NCBI GenBank assembly: GCA_964030785.1
Contig: CAXIQD010000010.1
Location: forward strand, 19,756-83,755
Reading direction: 5' to 3'
DNA from: Siderastrea siderea
Lineage: Eukaryota > Cnidaria > Anthozoa > Scleractinia > Rhizangiidae
Length of the DNA stretch: 64,000 nucleotides
The position numbers and the translations under genes were made by a program. The notes beneath the pieces are model-generated. The model searched no databases and was not told where the DNA came from. It saw only the letters and a list, made by a program, of their open reading frames with translations. Position 1 is the first letter of the stretch; every line of letters begins with the position of its first letter. This document shows, piece by piece, positions 1 through 10,721 of the stretch.

Positions 1-163
1 GTTACGGTCACTCAAGATAAAAGCCCTTGCCTGTGTAGCGAAAGACACGACGAGTATTTGTTTGGCCGAGCGAAAACCGGAGGTCTGGGGCAAGTGACCA
101 CCAAAAAAATAAAAACCACGGAAAAAAAATGGGTATTACTAGACCCCGTCCTGACGGCGGGGT

Positions 164-430
164 AAAAAGCCCCAGGGGGCATTAACCCCGCCGTTGTTCT
201 CTCTGCCCTTGGGGTCCAAAATATATTACGGCCAGGTAAAAGTTGTTGATTTATCGTATCTTTTACGTGCTTGCGATGATAATACAAGAAAAGCCCCAGG
301 GGGCATTAACCCCGCCGTTGTTCTCTCTGCCCTTGGGGTCCAAATATATTACGGCCACGTAACATACAAGCCGAAGTGGTGTAAATTTTAAAAGTTGGTG
401 ATTTATCGTATTTTTTACGCGTTTGCAAGA
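164..430. repeat. Direct repeat pair (~125 bp units)
   Basis: Two near-identical units, about 164-285 and 288-425, share a block around AAAGCCCCAGGGGGCATTAA and a downstream block containing TTGATTTATCGTAT. A more diverged copy lies near 1050-1160, and parts of the same family recur at 1-110 and 1974-2010. This is a dispersed non-coding repeat; the short ORFs across it are not conserved between copies. Confidence 0.7.
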
Positions 431-508
431 CATGACCTGCCTAATCACCCTTTAGCGTGCGTGACGAAGAGCGTGATGAAATATTTTGATCATAGCGTGA
501 CTCAGCCT

Positions 509-581
509 GGCCTCGTAGCTCAGTTGGTAGAGCGACGGTGTTCTAATCAGGAGGTCGTGGGTTCAAATCCCGCGGGGGTCA
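509..581 (+). tRNA. tRNA-Arg(TCT)-like sequence, probably a pseudogene or SINE head
   Basis: A 73-nt cloverleaf can be drawn. The D arm is GCTCAGTTGGTAGAGC (an intact A box), the T arm is GTGGGTTCAAATCCCGC (an intact B box), and the discriminator is A. Counting from both ends puts TCT at the anticodon (Arg). The acceptor stem pairs 6 of 7 using G-U pairs, but the anticodon stem pairs poorly (A-G, G-A and T-T mismatches). The internal Pol III promoter looks intact while the anticodon arm does not, so a decayed tRNA or the head of a tRNA-derived SINE is more likely than a working tRNA. It sits in repeat DNA. Confidence 0.5.
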
Positions 582-719
582 AAGATTTTTCTTTCATCTT
601 GGTTCTCATTTCTAATTTCTTCTTTTAAGGCCTGTGGCCTGGGGGAAATTATGAAGGGCAGTATTGCTCACTTCTTGGCACTCATACATACACTTTACAT
701 CATAATATTACTAAGTTCA

Positions 720-1805
720 TAGCGATCGCGAGTTCATACCAGCTTTCAAACTAAAGGGAGTAAAGCTTGCTAGTACATTCGTCCTTGCTCTCGTCGAAGA
801 AAAGTTAAGTCCATTGAATTCCTTGTACCTTTCTACAAAACTTTCCTTAAAGATTTTGGCAAAGCAAGCAAAACTGCCAAAAAAATGCTTGCATTTAACT
901 GTTGAATTGTTCAACTTGGCGAAAGCAAGGGACTTCCCCGAATCGGCTTCTGTGTTTCAGTGATGTAATGTTTAGGTGCCACGGCAAGTTAGGCGAATTC
1001 ATTCCAGCTTCAAAGCTCGCTAGCACCTTCGTTCCTACTTTCATTGGACCCCGCCGTTTTTCTCCTCCTCCCAGGGAGCAAAATATATTGCGGTCACTCA
1101 AGATACGAGCTCAAGTGGTGTAAATTGTAAAGTTGATGATTTATCGTACCTGTGTTTGCTGCCATTTCCCCTTATGCGTCTGCCCCGCACCCTTCTCCCT
1201 GTGTTAACATGAATCCCTGATAGTATGAACCCCATCCCTCATTCCTTGGTCATTCACTTGTCCTAGCTTTCGCGAAGAAGAACGTGACGAAATATTTTGA
1301 CCATAGCGTGACTCAGTTAAGTCACGTTTTTTTTAAATAAACGAACTGACATGTCAGCGTAATTCTAAATAGCAAGGGCACGGAAATTTAAATAGATTTC
1401 TTGATAAAAAACTCATTCTAAAATCTAAAGGAAACTGGTAGCTATGAAAAACCGTAAAAGTCTATTTTAGGCCGTGATTCGGTGAGTGATTTGGCGCAAG
1501 CAAGTTTACTTCTCCGAATCGGCTTCTGTGTTTCAGACGTAATGTTTATGTGCTACGGCACGTAGCATGAATCATTGGCTTTCAAAGCTCGCTAGCACCT
1601 TCGTCCTTGCTCTCATTGAAGAGAAGTCAACTCCATTGAATTTCTTGTACTTTTCTACACAACTTTCCCTAAAGATTTTGGCGAAGCAAAGCAAAACTGC
1701 CAAAAATATGCTTGCATTTCACTGTTGAATTTTTCAACTTGGCGAAAGCAAGGGACTTCCCCGGATCACCTTTTGTGTTTCCGTGATGTAATGTTTACGT
1801 GCCAG
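720..1805. repeat. Direct duplication, ~240-bp copies 824 bp apart
   Basis: About 720-962 and 1560-1805 are diverged copies in the same orientation. Shared blocks include CTAAAGATTTTGGC followed by AAAACTGCC, then TTCAACTTGGCGAAAGCAAG and a TTCGTCCTTGCTCTC block. The spacing is constant at about 824 bp. A third partial copy of the GCTTCTGTGTTTCAG block lies near 1510. No coding frame is kept between copies. Confidence 0.6.
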
Positions 1806-2038
1806 GGCAGGTTTGGCAAATTCATGCCAGCTTCAAAGCTCGCTAGCACCTTCGTTCTTGCTTTCATCGAAGGAATTTTCATGCCATTAAGTCGCCGGTA
1901 ATTTTCTACACCAACTTTCATGAAAATTCTGGCGAATAAACGCTGAACGAACAAAGTTTACCGGCAAGTATTGTTTTGACCGAGCGCAGGTCTGGGGCAA
2001 CTGACCACGACAAAAAAAAAAAAACAAAAAAAAAAAAA

Positions 2039-2250
2039 CGGGTATTACTAGACCCCGTCCTGACGGCGGGGTAAAAAGGAGTATTACTAGACCCCGTCCT
2101 GACGGCGGGGTAAAAAACGGGTATTACTAGACCCCGTCCTGACGGCGGGGTAAAAAAAAAAAAAACGGGTATTACTAGACCCCGTCCTGACGGCGGGGTA
2201 AAAAACGGGTATTACTAGACCCCGTCCTGACGGCGGGGTAATAAATAAGA
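2039..2250. repeat. Tandem array of hairpin-forming ~38-bp units
   Basis: Five head-to-tail copies of a unit with the core GGTATTACTAGACCCCGTCC then TGACGGCGGGGTAAAAA. Adjacent copies differ mainly in A-tract length. Each unit carries short inverted arms (ACCCCG and CGGGGT) that could form a stem-loop. A single extra copy lies at about 127-167. Spacing is irregular and the spacers are A-tracts, so it is not a CRISPR array. Confidence 0.8.
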
Positions 2251-2979
2251 CCCATTGTGTACATAAATAGCTGCAGAAGCCTGGCTGATGCAATTTGTTT
2301 GGAACGAGAATATCGCAAAAAGTGCAAAATTTCAAGCTCGCGCACAGCCAAATTCGATCAGATGGTTTTCAACCGTTAATTTCTTTTAAAATGGATATTT
2401 CGAAAAACTAACCTCATTTCACTATGTTTGGTACCTTAAACTTGCTGTAGACGTCAAATGAGCGAAATCAATTTTTTGGTCGTGGCCGCGATTTTTCGAT
2501 TTTTCTTTGATTTTTACTGACATTCACTCTTAAATCACTTAGAAAGCTCCTTAGTGTTATGCAATCAGTAGAAGGGCATGTAGTACTTCCAGGTACACCG
2601 GAACACCCCGGAACACCCCCAAAACCTGGAACCGTCCACAAGAAGACCCGGAACACCTCCCAAAAAACCTGGAACAGCGCAAAATCTCTAAGGAAAAGAA
2701 CTCAAAACTCCTCTAAAAAGTAGGGAGCCAAAGGAAAATAGAAACCGGCCTGAACACGAAACACGAGACCTTTAATTACTACAAATTACTATACAATACA
2801 AATGTCCACCTTCTGTTCCTTTCTTTAATAACAGAACGCTTTAGTACATGTCACTATCACAGGTAGCTGTAACATCTTTTCAGTACAAAGTTTGAAAAGT
2901 CAAACTACAAAATAGTTCTCAAACTGAATTTTTACAAACGTTACTTGAAAAGAGTTGCGCGTTATGTTGGCGGGATACA
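2251..2979. other. Non-coding stretch with no recognised feature
   Basis: I see no supported gene here. A short GGAACACC-type repetitive patch lies around 2588-2680. The rest is AT-rich unique sequence. Confidence 0.5.
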
Positions 2980-4018
2980 ATTTATCTTCAGTTTAGTTAA
3001 ATTATTTTCTTTTTAACTTAATACCAGCAAGAGAAAATGCAATACTGACCCAGGGAGAAGATTGAATTTCAACAGCTAAATAAACCCAACAAAGCACATA
3101 AACAATAACAAAACAAAGAAATCAAATCTAGTACACTCCCGGACTGAATTCCTTCGTAATATAGCTCTCACGGCACTCTGTAAGTGGCGTTCCCTCAGGG
3201 ATAACCAGCCAGCACGGCACAAATGACGACTCTACTGCTTGAACGCATGCGACTCGAAGATGGTAATGGGCGTCGGTTTTCCGTGGCCGTGCAGACTTGT
3301 CCCGTTTTGGGGTCTTTGTAAGACCGCCTCTCCTTTCTGGCCACACAAAAGTCGAAAGGTGCGTTGGGTACTGTTCCTTGTGATGTCTGAAGTGCCCCCT
3401 GCATCCTTGACAGACTTTAATTCTGGAATTCATCTGTTTTAATCGCAAGGGATTTATATTTTGAATGTTATTGCATTGAGGACATAAACGCTTTGCGCGT
3501 TCATTTATTGGCAACTTGGGGCTTGATCTTCTGGCTGAAGAAGGGACACCACCCTTATTACCAGGATTTTTTGACGTTACCTTCTGAGTCAGGAACCAAA
3601 AAAAAGACGGCTACTCTCTAAAACTCGTTTACATTGTGAAAAGCACTATAAAAAATAGTAATAAATATTTAGATTAATTAAAAGGCGTGTTGTCTGACAA
3701 CTCGAAGAAATAAAGAAGGCACTTGAGGTTGCGTCAGTTCAGTCTCTACCTTTTTCCTCAAATTTAAGCGACCCTTCACCGTGTCAAGACAATAATATCA
3801 TCTGACGATGCTCGAATCCCCCCCCCCCCCCAGAAAAAAGGACTAAACTAATGAACGCGTAAAGCGAAGGAGGAATAGTTCAGTCCGAGAGTGCACAGAT
3901 CTTATTGTTTATGTGCTTTGTTGGGTTTATTTAGCTGTTAAAATTCAATCTTCTCCCTGGGTCAGTATTGCAAGGTATTAAGTTAAAAACAAAATAATTA
4001 ACTAAACTGAAGATAAAT
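2980..4018. mobile_element. Element with ~120-bp inverted repeats around a zinc-ribbon ORF
   Basis: 2980-3108 and 3902-4018 are inverted copies of each other. The outer end is ATTTATCTTCAGTTTAGTTA on the left and its complement on the right; the inner end is at AACAATAA. They are near-identical except for a gap of about 12 nt. The arms enclose a zinc-ribbon ORF on the minus strand whose stop codon is only about 20 bp from the left arm. I saw no clear target-site duplication. It could be a DNA transposon, or a gene fragment caught between two inverted copies of one repeat. Confidence 0.55.
3128..3583 (-). CDS. Uncharacterised zinc-ribbon protein, 3' exon
   Basis: The reading frame is open from a likely splice acceptor (CTGACTCAG, exon from 3583) to the TAG at 3128-3130, about 151 codons. 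Two CxxC pairs can be seen, CPQCNN and CQGCRG, separated by about 18 residues with the motif RLKQMNSRIKVCQGCRGHF. A basic, Pro/Arg-rich middle follows, then a hydrophobic patch (VPCWLVIP). I recall similar proteins as a multi-copy family in coral genomes, but I know of no function. The start codon is not in this exon, so upstream exons are missing or lost. It sits inside a pair of ~120-bp inverted repeats, which suggests it is carried by a mobile element. Confidence 0.4.
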   Translation of the reverse strand, partial: KVTSKNPGNKGGVPSSARRSSPKLPINERAKRLCPQCNNIQNINPLRLKQMNSRIKVCQGCRGHFRHHKEQYPTHLSTFVWPERRGGLTKTPKRDKSARPRKTDAHYHLRVACVQAVESSFVPCWLVIPEGTPLTECRESYITKEFSPGVY

Positions 4019-4059
4019 CGACGACGACGACGTCGTTCAGCGAGCACGAAAACGATAAA

Positions 4060-4943
4060 TTGCAACAGTTCGCAGATCTTTGTGCAAATATTGAAAGTCA
4101 AGTGACTTTTCTTCCGGGACTCGCATGCCTATTTATTTATTTATTTATTTATCTTTGTGCAGATATTGAAAGTCAAGTGACTTTTCTTCCGGGACTCGCA
4201 TGCCTTAACTACCCGAGCGCTATCCAACCTATAGCTGAGAAACTACCGCAATTCGTCCACGCCAAATGGGAGAAAAAAATCGCGAATTATTCCGACAACC
4301 ACCGGGGAACGCACCCCTCTTTCCGAGATTCTCCAAAATTGTTCAGGGGCAAGCAAAGATTAAGAACAATCCAAACATCCTCGCTGGTAAAGAAGCGAAC
4401 CCCGCCCAGGTACCCCCGCCAAAACAACGCAGAGATCGAGACAAGAAATCGTTCAAGACTGGCATTCTGCCCCAGGCTGAAAACAAAGAGGGGCCCGGAA
4501 AAGAAAAGAAGGAGGACCCGGGAAAGAGCGAGACGAAGAGTAAACATTGCCCCTGTCACGAAAGGGGCGGGCACAACCTATCCGAGTGTCAGGCGTTCTC
4601 AGCAAAATCCCTTGAAGAACGCACGCAATGGATAATGGACGCGCGCCTGTGCTGTTTCAGCACTGCCCACATCGCGAGTGAGTGCAACACACCTATACAT
4701 TGCACTATCTGTGGGGACAAGCGCCATAGTACCTTTCTGCCAAGGGGAGGCGGCCAGCCCCCAAACCGGAGAATGAAACAGTCAACCCAAAATGTACTGC
4801 ACTCTGTGAACCTACAGGAGGCGTGTCCTGCAGCAAAACCCTGCCAGTGGACGTCTATAGCAAGCGCAGCCCACACCTCACTAAGCGTGTCTACGCCATT
4901 GTCGATGAGTAGAGCAACAGCTCTTCCGCCACCAGCGAATTAG
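4060..4943 (+). pseudogene. BEL/Pao gag-like region with zinc knuckles (broken)
   Basis: The first frame (4060-4635) matches the DUF1759-type gag region of cnidarian Pao elements by pattern (ADLCANIESQVTFLPGLACL). The frame then shifts near 4340, and the overlapping frame 4266-4943 carries the cysteine-rich module: CPCHERGGHNLSEC followed by LEERTQWIMDARLC and CTICGDKRHS, the usual knuckle pair of this family. The frame closes at 4943, before the protease region. The 51-bp internal duplication around the ATTT repeat also disturbs the N-terminal part. Confidence 0.75.
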
Positions 4944-5577
4944 CCGACGACCTCGCAGCAGGTGGGCTCTTAGGAAAATACTTCCTGTCCACGTGCAGCG
5001 GCGAGAGAGGAAAGAAATACGGCAGAGGAGTAGGAGGCATCACAGTGCGGTCTATCAGTGGAGCGGAGTTTGCCCTGCCTACCCTCACCGAGTGCAATAC
5101 CATCCCTCAGGACAAGCGTGACATTCCAACCCCAGGCATGACGAGGAGGTTCCCGCGTCTAATGGCCATAGCGCACGAAATACCTCCCTAGATAAGACTG
5201 CTAAAGATCACCTGTTAATCAGTCGAGACGCACCAGAGCTGTTAAAAGTTAGGGAATCCAGAAATGGCCCAAGAGGAGCCCCCTGGGGCAGCGACTAGCC
5301 CTGGGCTGGACCATCATTGGTCAGATGTGCCTCGACTTCGCTAGTGGTCCTGCCCACATTCTCACCCGCCTCACTAATCTGTCCACTGAAACATGGAGAG
5401 AGCAGGAGACTGGAGACAGAAGCTACGAATTAGTACCCTGCCCAAACCAATTCAAGGCCACAGATCCCCTTTTGGAGCGCGTCGCTGACAGTATCTTTAA
5501 GACTACACGAAGCGACAACGAGCCCAGTCTCTCCCGAATACATAAGGATACATAAGAACGCGAGTGGTAACTGGGAG
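4944..5577 (+). pseudogene. BEL/Pao protease-to-RT linker (broken)
   Basis: Fragments in shifting frames can be recognised, for example RDAPELLKV and GPRGAPWG around 5230-5290, then CLDFASGPAHILTRLTN at 5325-5380. These fit the segment between the aspartic protease and the reverse transcriptase of Pao elements. Several stops and frameshifts are present and no intact protease active site is visible. Confidence 0.55.
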
Positions 5578-6570
5578 ATGCCTCTGCGATTCATCTCCAC
5601 TGGGAGATGCCAGCGCCAGACCATGCCAAACAATCGCGTCCAAGCCATGCAGCGCCTACAAGGGCTTCTTAAGACGTTCACCAGGAAACCCGAAATGAAA
5701 GCGGACTATCTGGAGTTCATGGGCAAGATAATTGAGAAAGACCACGCCTCTCCTGTCCCACGTGACAACGTTGCGCCTCCCCCCGGTCGTTCCTGGTACT
5801 TACTGCATTTCACGACGTATCATAACACAAAGCCTACCATTCGAGTTGTATTTGACTCGAGCTGCGAGTTTGGAGCTGCGGTTTCACTAAACAAGGTGCC
5901 CTTACCTGGCCCCGACCTGATGAACAACCTCACTGGTGTCTTAATGTACTTCCACAAGGAAACTGTTGCCGTGATGTGCGACGTGGAACAAATCTTCCAT
6001 TCATTTCATGTTGCCCCGCAGCATAGAGACTTCCTTCATTTCCTGTTGTTCGAAGTCAAAGCCCATTATGGAATATATCGTATGAACGTCCACCTATTTG
6101 GCAATGGACCCATTCCCGCTGTTGCCACCTACGGACTTTGCAGAACGGCGGCAGACGGCGAGGAGGCCAAAAAGTTTATATGCCGTAATTTCTATGTCGG
6201 TGACGGTTTGGCCTCGCTGCCGACCGCCCAACGAGCGATAGACTTAGTTAAAAGTGCGCAAGCCATCCTAGCCACTGCTAATTTGCGACCACACAAAGTC
6301 GTGTCGAATTCTGTGAAAGTCATGGAAGCTTTCCCCACTGAGGATCGAGCTAAGGATGTGCGTAACCTTGACCTACGCAGTGACAGCCTGCCCGCGCAAC
6401 GGTCGCTTGGCGTTTTCCGGGATTTGGAGACAGATGCTTTCACCTTCAAGGTGTCTTTGCCAGAGAGGCCATTCACTACGAGAGGAGTCTTGTCCGTCGT
6501 CAACTCCGTCTATGACCCGCTTGGTTTTGCGGTACCTGTCATGCTCGAAAGAAGAAAGATACTCCAGTAG
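5578..6570 (+). pseudogene. BEL/Pao reverse transcriptase (inactive)
   Basis: A 330-residue open stretch carries the Pao-type RT signatures in order: RVVFDSSCEFGAAVSLN, LPGPDLMNNLTGVL, the palm motif DVEQIFHSFHV, then FYVGDGL where a Y-V-D-D box is expected. The second key residue of that box is Gly (near residue 200), so the polymerase would be inactive. It continues through QRSLGVFRDLETDAFTF and RGVLSVVNSVYDPLGFA, which lead into RNase H in intact elements, and stops at a TAG at 6568-6570. Confidence 0.85.
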
Positions 6571-7490
6571 CTCATACTCGTGGGAGAGAGGAGAGGAGAG
6601 AACAAAACCTCTTAGCCTGGGACGATCCCCTTCCTACCACGATGATGAATCGGTGGACGCGTTGGAGAGGTTCTCTCTTGGAGATACAGCACCTGTCCAT
6701 CCCCCGCTGTTATCATCGAAAGGAATTCGGGACCGTGACCCGAGCGGAACTACACACCTTTTCTGATGCGAGTCAGGACGCCATCGGAGCTGCGGTCTAC
6801 CTCCGCCAGTTCAACGAAGCAAACGAGATGTCCACGTCTCTCGTCTACGGCCAAGCCAAAGTTGCCGCTATAAACCCTACGAGCGTCCCACGACTGGAAC
6901 TGTGCGGAGCGGTGCTAGCAGTCCAAGCGGTTCAGAGGGTCATCAAAGAAATCGACATGAATATCTCCGACGTGATATACTACACCGACTCAAAAGTGGT
7001 GCTAGGCTACATTGCAAATAAAAACCGTCGATTGTACGTCTATGTAGCTAACCGAGTACAGCTAATCAGAAGTCTGTCTACCCCGGAGCAGTGGAGATAT
7101 GTAGAGAGCGAACTGAACCCCGCAGACTTGGCCATGCGCGGCATTCCCCCTGACAAGTTAATGGAAACGAGCTCGCTTAATGGCCCAGAATTTCTTGAGA
7201 AATCAGCAAGTACCCCCCCCCCCCAAGCGGATGAAACGTTTACACTCAGCGCACGTGATCCTAAAGTTCCCAAGGGCGTGCTCAGCGCCAAAGTCACGAC
7301 GAATAAATGCAAAGAATCAGGCCTTAGGACAGAAAGATTCCAGAAGTTTTCTTCCTTAAGCTCTCTGCAGCGCGTAGTCGCCAATCTTATCATCGTGGTT
7401 AGAGAATTCAAACTCCGGAGAGACGCTAAAGCAGAAGCAAACTCAGACACCCAACGGATGAAGAATGGGATCAAGCTCTGCGCGTCATAA
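6571..7490 (+). pseudogene. BEL/Pao RNase H region
   Basis: After a frame break the 6642-7490 frame shows an RNase H-like set of acidic motifs: TFSDASQDAIGAAVY, PRLELCGAVLA and YYTDSKVVLGYI, then NPADLAMRGIPPDKL and NGPEFL. This is the order seen in Pao polyproteins. A homopolymeric C run at about 7212-7222 interrupts the downstream linker. Confidence 0.8.
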
Positions 7491-8880
7491 TCAGCACTAC
7501 ACAGAGAGCAGCCTTTGGCGAGTTGATGTGAGACACCAGAACAGAGCCCGAGCTACCAAGAGAGGTCCAACGCAGCGCAAAGAAAGCCCTCAAGGGCTCA
7601 CAACTGTACCGTCTCGACCCCTTCCTTGACAGCAATGGGATCCTGCGCGTCGGAGGCAGATTAAGGAGAACAGAGATGGAGTATGGAGAGAAACACCCAA
7701 TCGTGTTACCAAAAAATTACCATGTGTCACAGCTAGTGGCGAAACATTATCACCTCCAAGTGTACCACCAAGGGAGACAAATCACAGGAGGCGCCATTCG
7801 ACAGGGAGGATTCTGGCTTATTGGAGGTCACGACACTGTAACGAAGGTCACAGGAGCTTGCGTCCCCTGCTAGAAGCTAAGAGGACCACGGTTGGAGCAG
7901 CGCATGGCAGACCTTTCGCCCGATAGGACCGAAGTCTGTCCTCCCTTCACTAACGTGGGCTTTGATGTCTTGGGCTCCTAGGGGGTGCAAACGCGCAAGA
8001 TCAGAGGAGGAGCTGCGAATGCTAAGCGCTGGGGTCTGGTGTTCAAGTGCCTCAGCAGTAGGGCCATTCACATAGAAGTCCTATGAATCCCAGCGCCTTT
8101 ATCTGCGCACTAAGGAGGTTCTTCGCACTGCGTGGCCACGCTAAGCTTCTCAGATGCGATCGTGGTACCAATTTCATTGGAGCCAAAACAGAGCTTGGAG
8201 AAGCAGCGTTGGGGCTAAATGAGGAGAAAGCGGAGAAATTTTTGACGGAGTATGGATGCAAGTGGAAGTTCAACCCTCCCCACGCATCACATTTTGGCGG
8301 TGTGTGGGAGAGGCAGATCAACACCATCCGACGAGTGTTAGCTGCTATGTTTGCCGAACTGGGCAAAACTCACCTGACACACGAATTGCTAGTCACGCTA
8401 ATGGCCGAAGTGGTAGCCATTGTTAACGCCAGGCCGATATCTGTGCTGCCGTCCGACCCAGACGACCCACAACCTCTGTCTCCTGCAATGTTACTGACGA
8501 TGAAAACACGTCCAGCTGGATCCCCTCTGGGTCAGTTCCTACGCCCCGACATCTACGTGCGTCGTCCCAGGAGGCGAGTTCAGTTCCTAGCGGAGCAGTG
8601 CTGTACGAGATGGCTACGGGAGTACCTACAGAGCTTGCAGCCCCGACAGAGGTGGACAGAGACGCAGCGAGACCTGTGTGTAGGAGATGTCGTCCTCATG
8701 CGAGACTAGTCGCAGCACCACAACGACTGGCCACTGGGACGTGTCGTAGAGACGATAAGAAGTGAAGATGACAGAGTTAGAAAGGTTTAAGTAGAAGTTG
8801 TCAAAGACGGAGAAAGAAAGCCTATCTGCGACCCATCAAGGAGCTCGTCTTACTACTGCCCGATGATGGAGCAGATCCAA
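7491..8880 (+). pseudogene. BEL/Pao integrase (broken)
   Basis: The zinc-binding H2C2 module lies at 7676-7873 (VAKHYHLQVYHQ with CVPC at its end). The catalytic core follows after a disrupted gap at 7874-8082. The core at 8083-8709 carries RCDRGTNFIG and HFGGVWERQI, which supply the second Asp and the Glu of the DDE triad, and ends with RDLCVGDVVLMRD before a premature TAG. Further remnants of the C-terminal segment (WPLGRVVETIRSEDD) read on to about 8850. The segment that should carry the first Asp is frame-shifted. Confidence 0.8.
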
Positions 8881-8944
8881 ACCAAACTTAACACAAGGGC
8901 GCACAATAAATAAGTAGCAAGGATTAGAATCCTTGGGCGAGGAG

Positions 8945-9431
8945 TGTGATGAAAGTTCAAAAGTAATAGAAAAAAAAGGAACTTTAAGAGATCGTTTTTG
9001 TTTATGTGATTCAATTATTACAGATTCGTTTAGTTTAATTATCATTTAATCGTTTTATTGTCCGCTTTTTAATCATTAATCAGAGCTTATTATATCATGT
9101 GATTTAGCTGTCACTCTAAGCTTAAAAGCCAGTCGCTTACATAACCTACGCAGTTATCGGAGTATCGGAGTCGTCGGAGTTTTCGGAGTTACTGGAGTTG
9201 CCTTTTGGAGTTTATTTGTTTACCTCTTTAACGCAGGATCAGACGTGAGTCGCTATTGTATATATTAATTGCGTTTTCGCCTCCCTTGATTTCTATTTTC
9301 GCTTGTAATTCTTTTAGCTTTGTTTCTTATTTCGCAATCGCAATTTGCTTCATAGTTTTCACCGCATGTGTGCGATAGTTGGTTGATCCGAATAAAGTCG
9401 TTAAAATCAAGTTTGTACATTGTGGTTGACA
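8945..9431 (+). repeat. Probable 3' LTR of the BEL/Pao element
   Basis: A purine-rich tract (GGGCGAGGAG) sits just upstream, followed by a ~487-bp segment starting TGTGATGAAAG and ending GTTGACA, giving TG...CA ends with TGT/ACA symmetry. It holds a TATA-like CTTAAAAGCC at about 9119 and an AATAAA at 9391-9396. No second copy exists in the window, so the boundaries are inferred rather than confirmed by pairing. Confidence 0.55.
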
Positions 9432-9495
9432 CTTACCGTTCCCCTTATGTACTTGGGTACGCGACAGATAGGGAATAACAAGCATCCTGTATTAC

Positions 9496-9643
9496 CTTAC
9501 AGCTGTACTCGACTTTAGACTTGGCAAAGTTCACAAAACAAGTCTGGCTTTGACTAGTCCCCAGGCCTGTGCGAAAGTGGACGGGAGCCCCAGTCCCAGC
9601 AGGCGTACAGTCAGGATAAGGTCGCACTGAACATGCAAGAGCC
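9496..9643 (-). pseudogene. Truncated copy of the penultimate HYDIN exon
   Basis: This matches the functional exon at 27131-27355, including the donor-side flank (ATTACCTTACAGCTG) and the acceptor-side flank (GCAAGAGCCCTGC). It has lost about 74 nt internally plus a further 3 nt, and no flanking HYDIN exons are in position. It is a dead fragment from duplication of the HYDIN 3' end. Confidence 0.85.
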
Positions 9644-9952
9644 CTGCGAATTAAAACAAGATGAAAAACAATATATTGTGTCTCCTCAATTAAGCACCCT
9701 TTGGTGTGTGAAAATTAACCCTTTCTCTTAAAGAGGGCAAAAAGAATGTTCATTCTAGTTTTACTGCGAAGTACAACAAACCGTCCAAAGTTGACCTTAG
9801 TCAATCGATTATGAAAAGGGAAAAGTCAAATCTGAAGTCCCTTGAATGCCTATTGCACAAAACACGGCACCTACTTTACGGACAACAAAAACCGGAAATG
9901 TTTGGAGATTTATAAGTCAGAATGCAACTAGTTTTCCCACTGGCGGCAATTC

Positions 9953-10287
9953 TTACATGGCAAATTTCAGCCCGCCGGGCTGAGATTTCAGCTCGGCTTC
10001 CTGAACAAATCTTTTTGAAAAGACCTTTGCGATTACATGAACAGAGTTTCAGCACGGTCAAACGGGCTGAAAAACCTCATGTAATCGCATTCTAATTTCA
10101 GTCCGGGCTGAAATATGAACTTGGACTTGCGCACCGCTTTAGTTGTGCCTGTAAAATGCTTTCCTGCAGATTTTGCTGCTAAATTTTATACATTGCGCCC
10201 AGGCTGAAATTCGCCATGTATTCGCCACAAAATTTCAGCCCAGGGGGCGGACCGAAATTTAGGCCCGGGCTGAAATTTGCCATGTAA
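9953..10287. mobile_element. Inverted-repeat element with 22-bp perfect termini
   Basis: The ends are TTACATGGCAAATTTCAGCC plus CG (9953-9974) and its exact complement (10266-10287). Internal sub-palindromes contain repeated TTTCAGCCCGG and GATTACATGAA blocks. There is no coding capacity. A related segment lies at about 10590-10720. Confidence 0.75.
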
Positions 10288-10721
10288 TCGACCCCTTAAT
10301 CCAAAATAGGGTCAAGTGACAACGAGAAATTGCCTGCGTCATAAGTCAAGTTGAGGCATTCAAAATATTTTCGCATAAGAACGGCCGCTAGAGAGAAAAC
10401 AAAACAATAGCATCTGGTTGTTTGAATTGTTTGTTGCCTCAAGTCAAATTCAAAAGTTACAGTGAACAAGGAGATGGAAGCTGAAATTAAAAAGTAACGG
10501 ATGCCAGCTCAGTTCATTAGCTAAAGATGCAAGTCAAAATTCCAAAAAAATTCGAGACCACCAAGTTCAGTGTATAGTAGAAATGTGAAGGGGCCGATTA
10601 CACGACCAATTTAGCCCGGGCTGAAATTTCAGCCCCGTTAGTCAGCTCGGCTCCCAAAACAAATCTTCTTAAAAAGACGTTTGCAATTACATGAAGAGAA
10701 TTTCAGCCCGGCTGAAAGGGC

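Larger units (their letters stand above)
4025..9431 (+). mobile_element. Decayed BEL/Pao LTR retrotransposon, 5' truncated
   Basis: The domain order is that of BEL/Pao elements: gag-like region, zinc knuckles, aspartic protease region, reverse transcriptase, RNase H, HHCC integrase, DDE integrase, then one LTR. The frame is broken at least six times and key residues are altered, so the copy is dead. No 5' LTR is seen; the element begins next to the inverted repeat ending at 4018. A ~50-bp segment of gag is duplicated at about 4074-4128 and 4153-4203 around an ATTT microsatellite. Confidence 0.85.

Noticed and set aside
2039..2250. CRISPR-like array of regularly repeated hairpin units
   Set aside because: The spacers are A-tracts rather than unique sequences, spacing is irregular, and the context is clearly eukaryotic.
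4287..4574. Antisense ORFs over the gag region
   Set aside because: Shadows of the Pao gag frames on the plus strand, with no recognisable protein.
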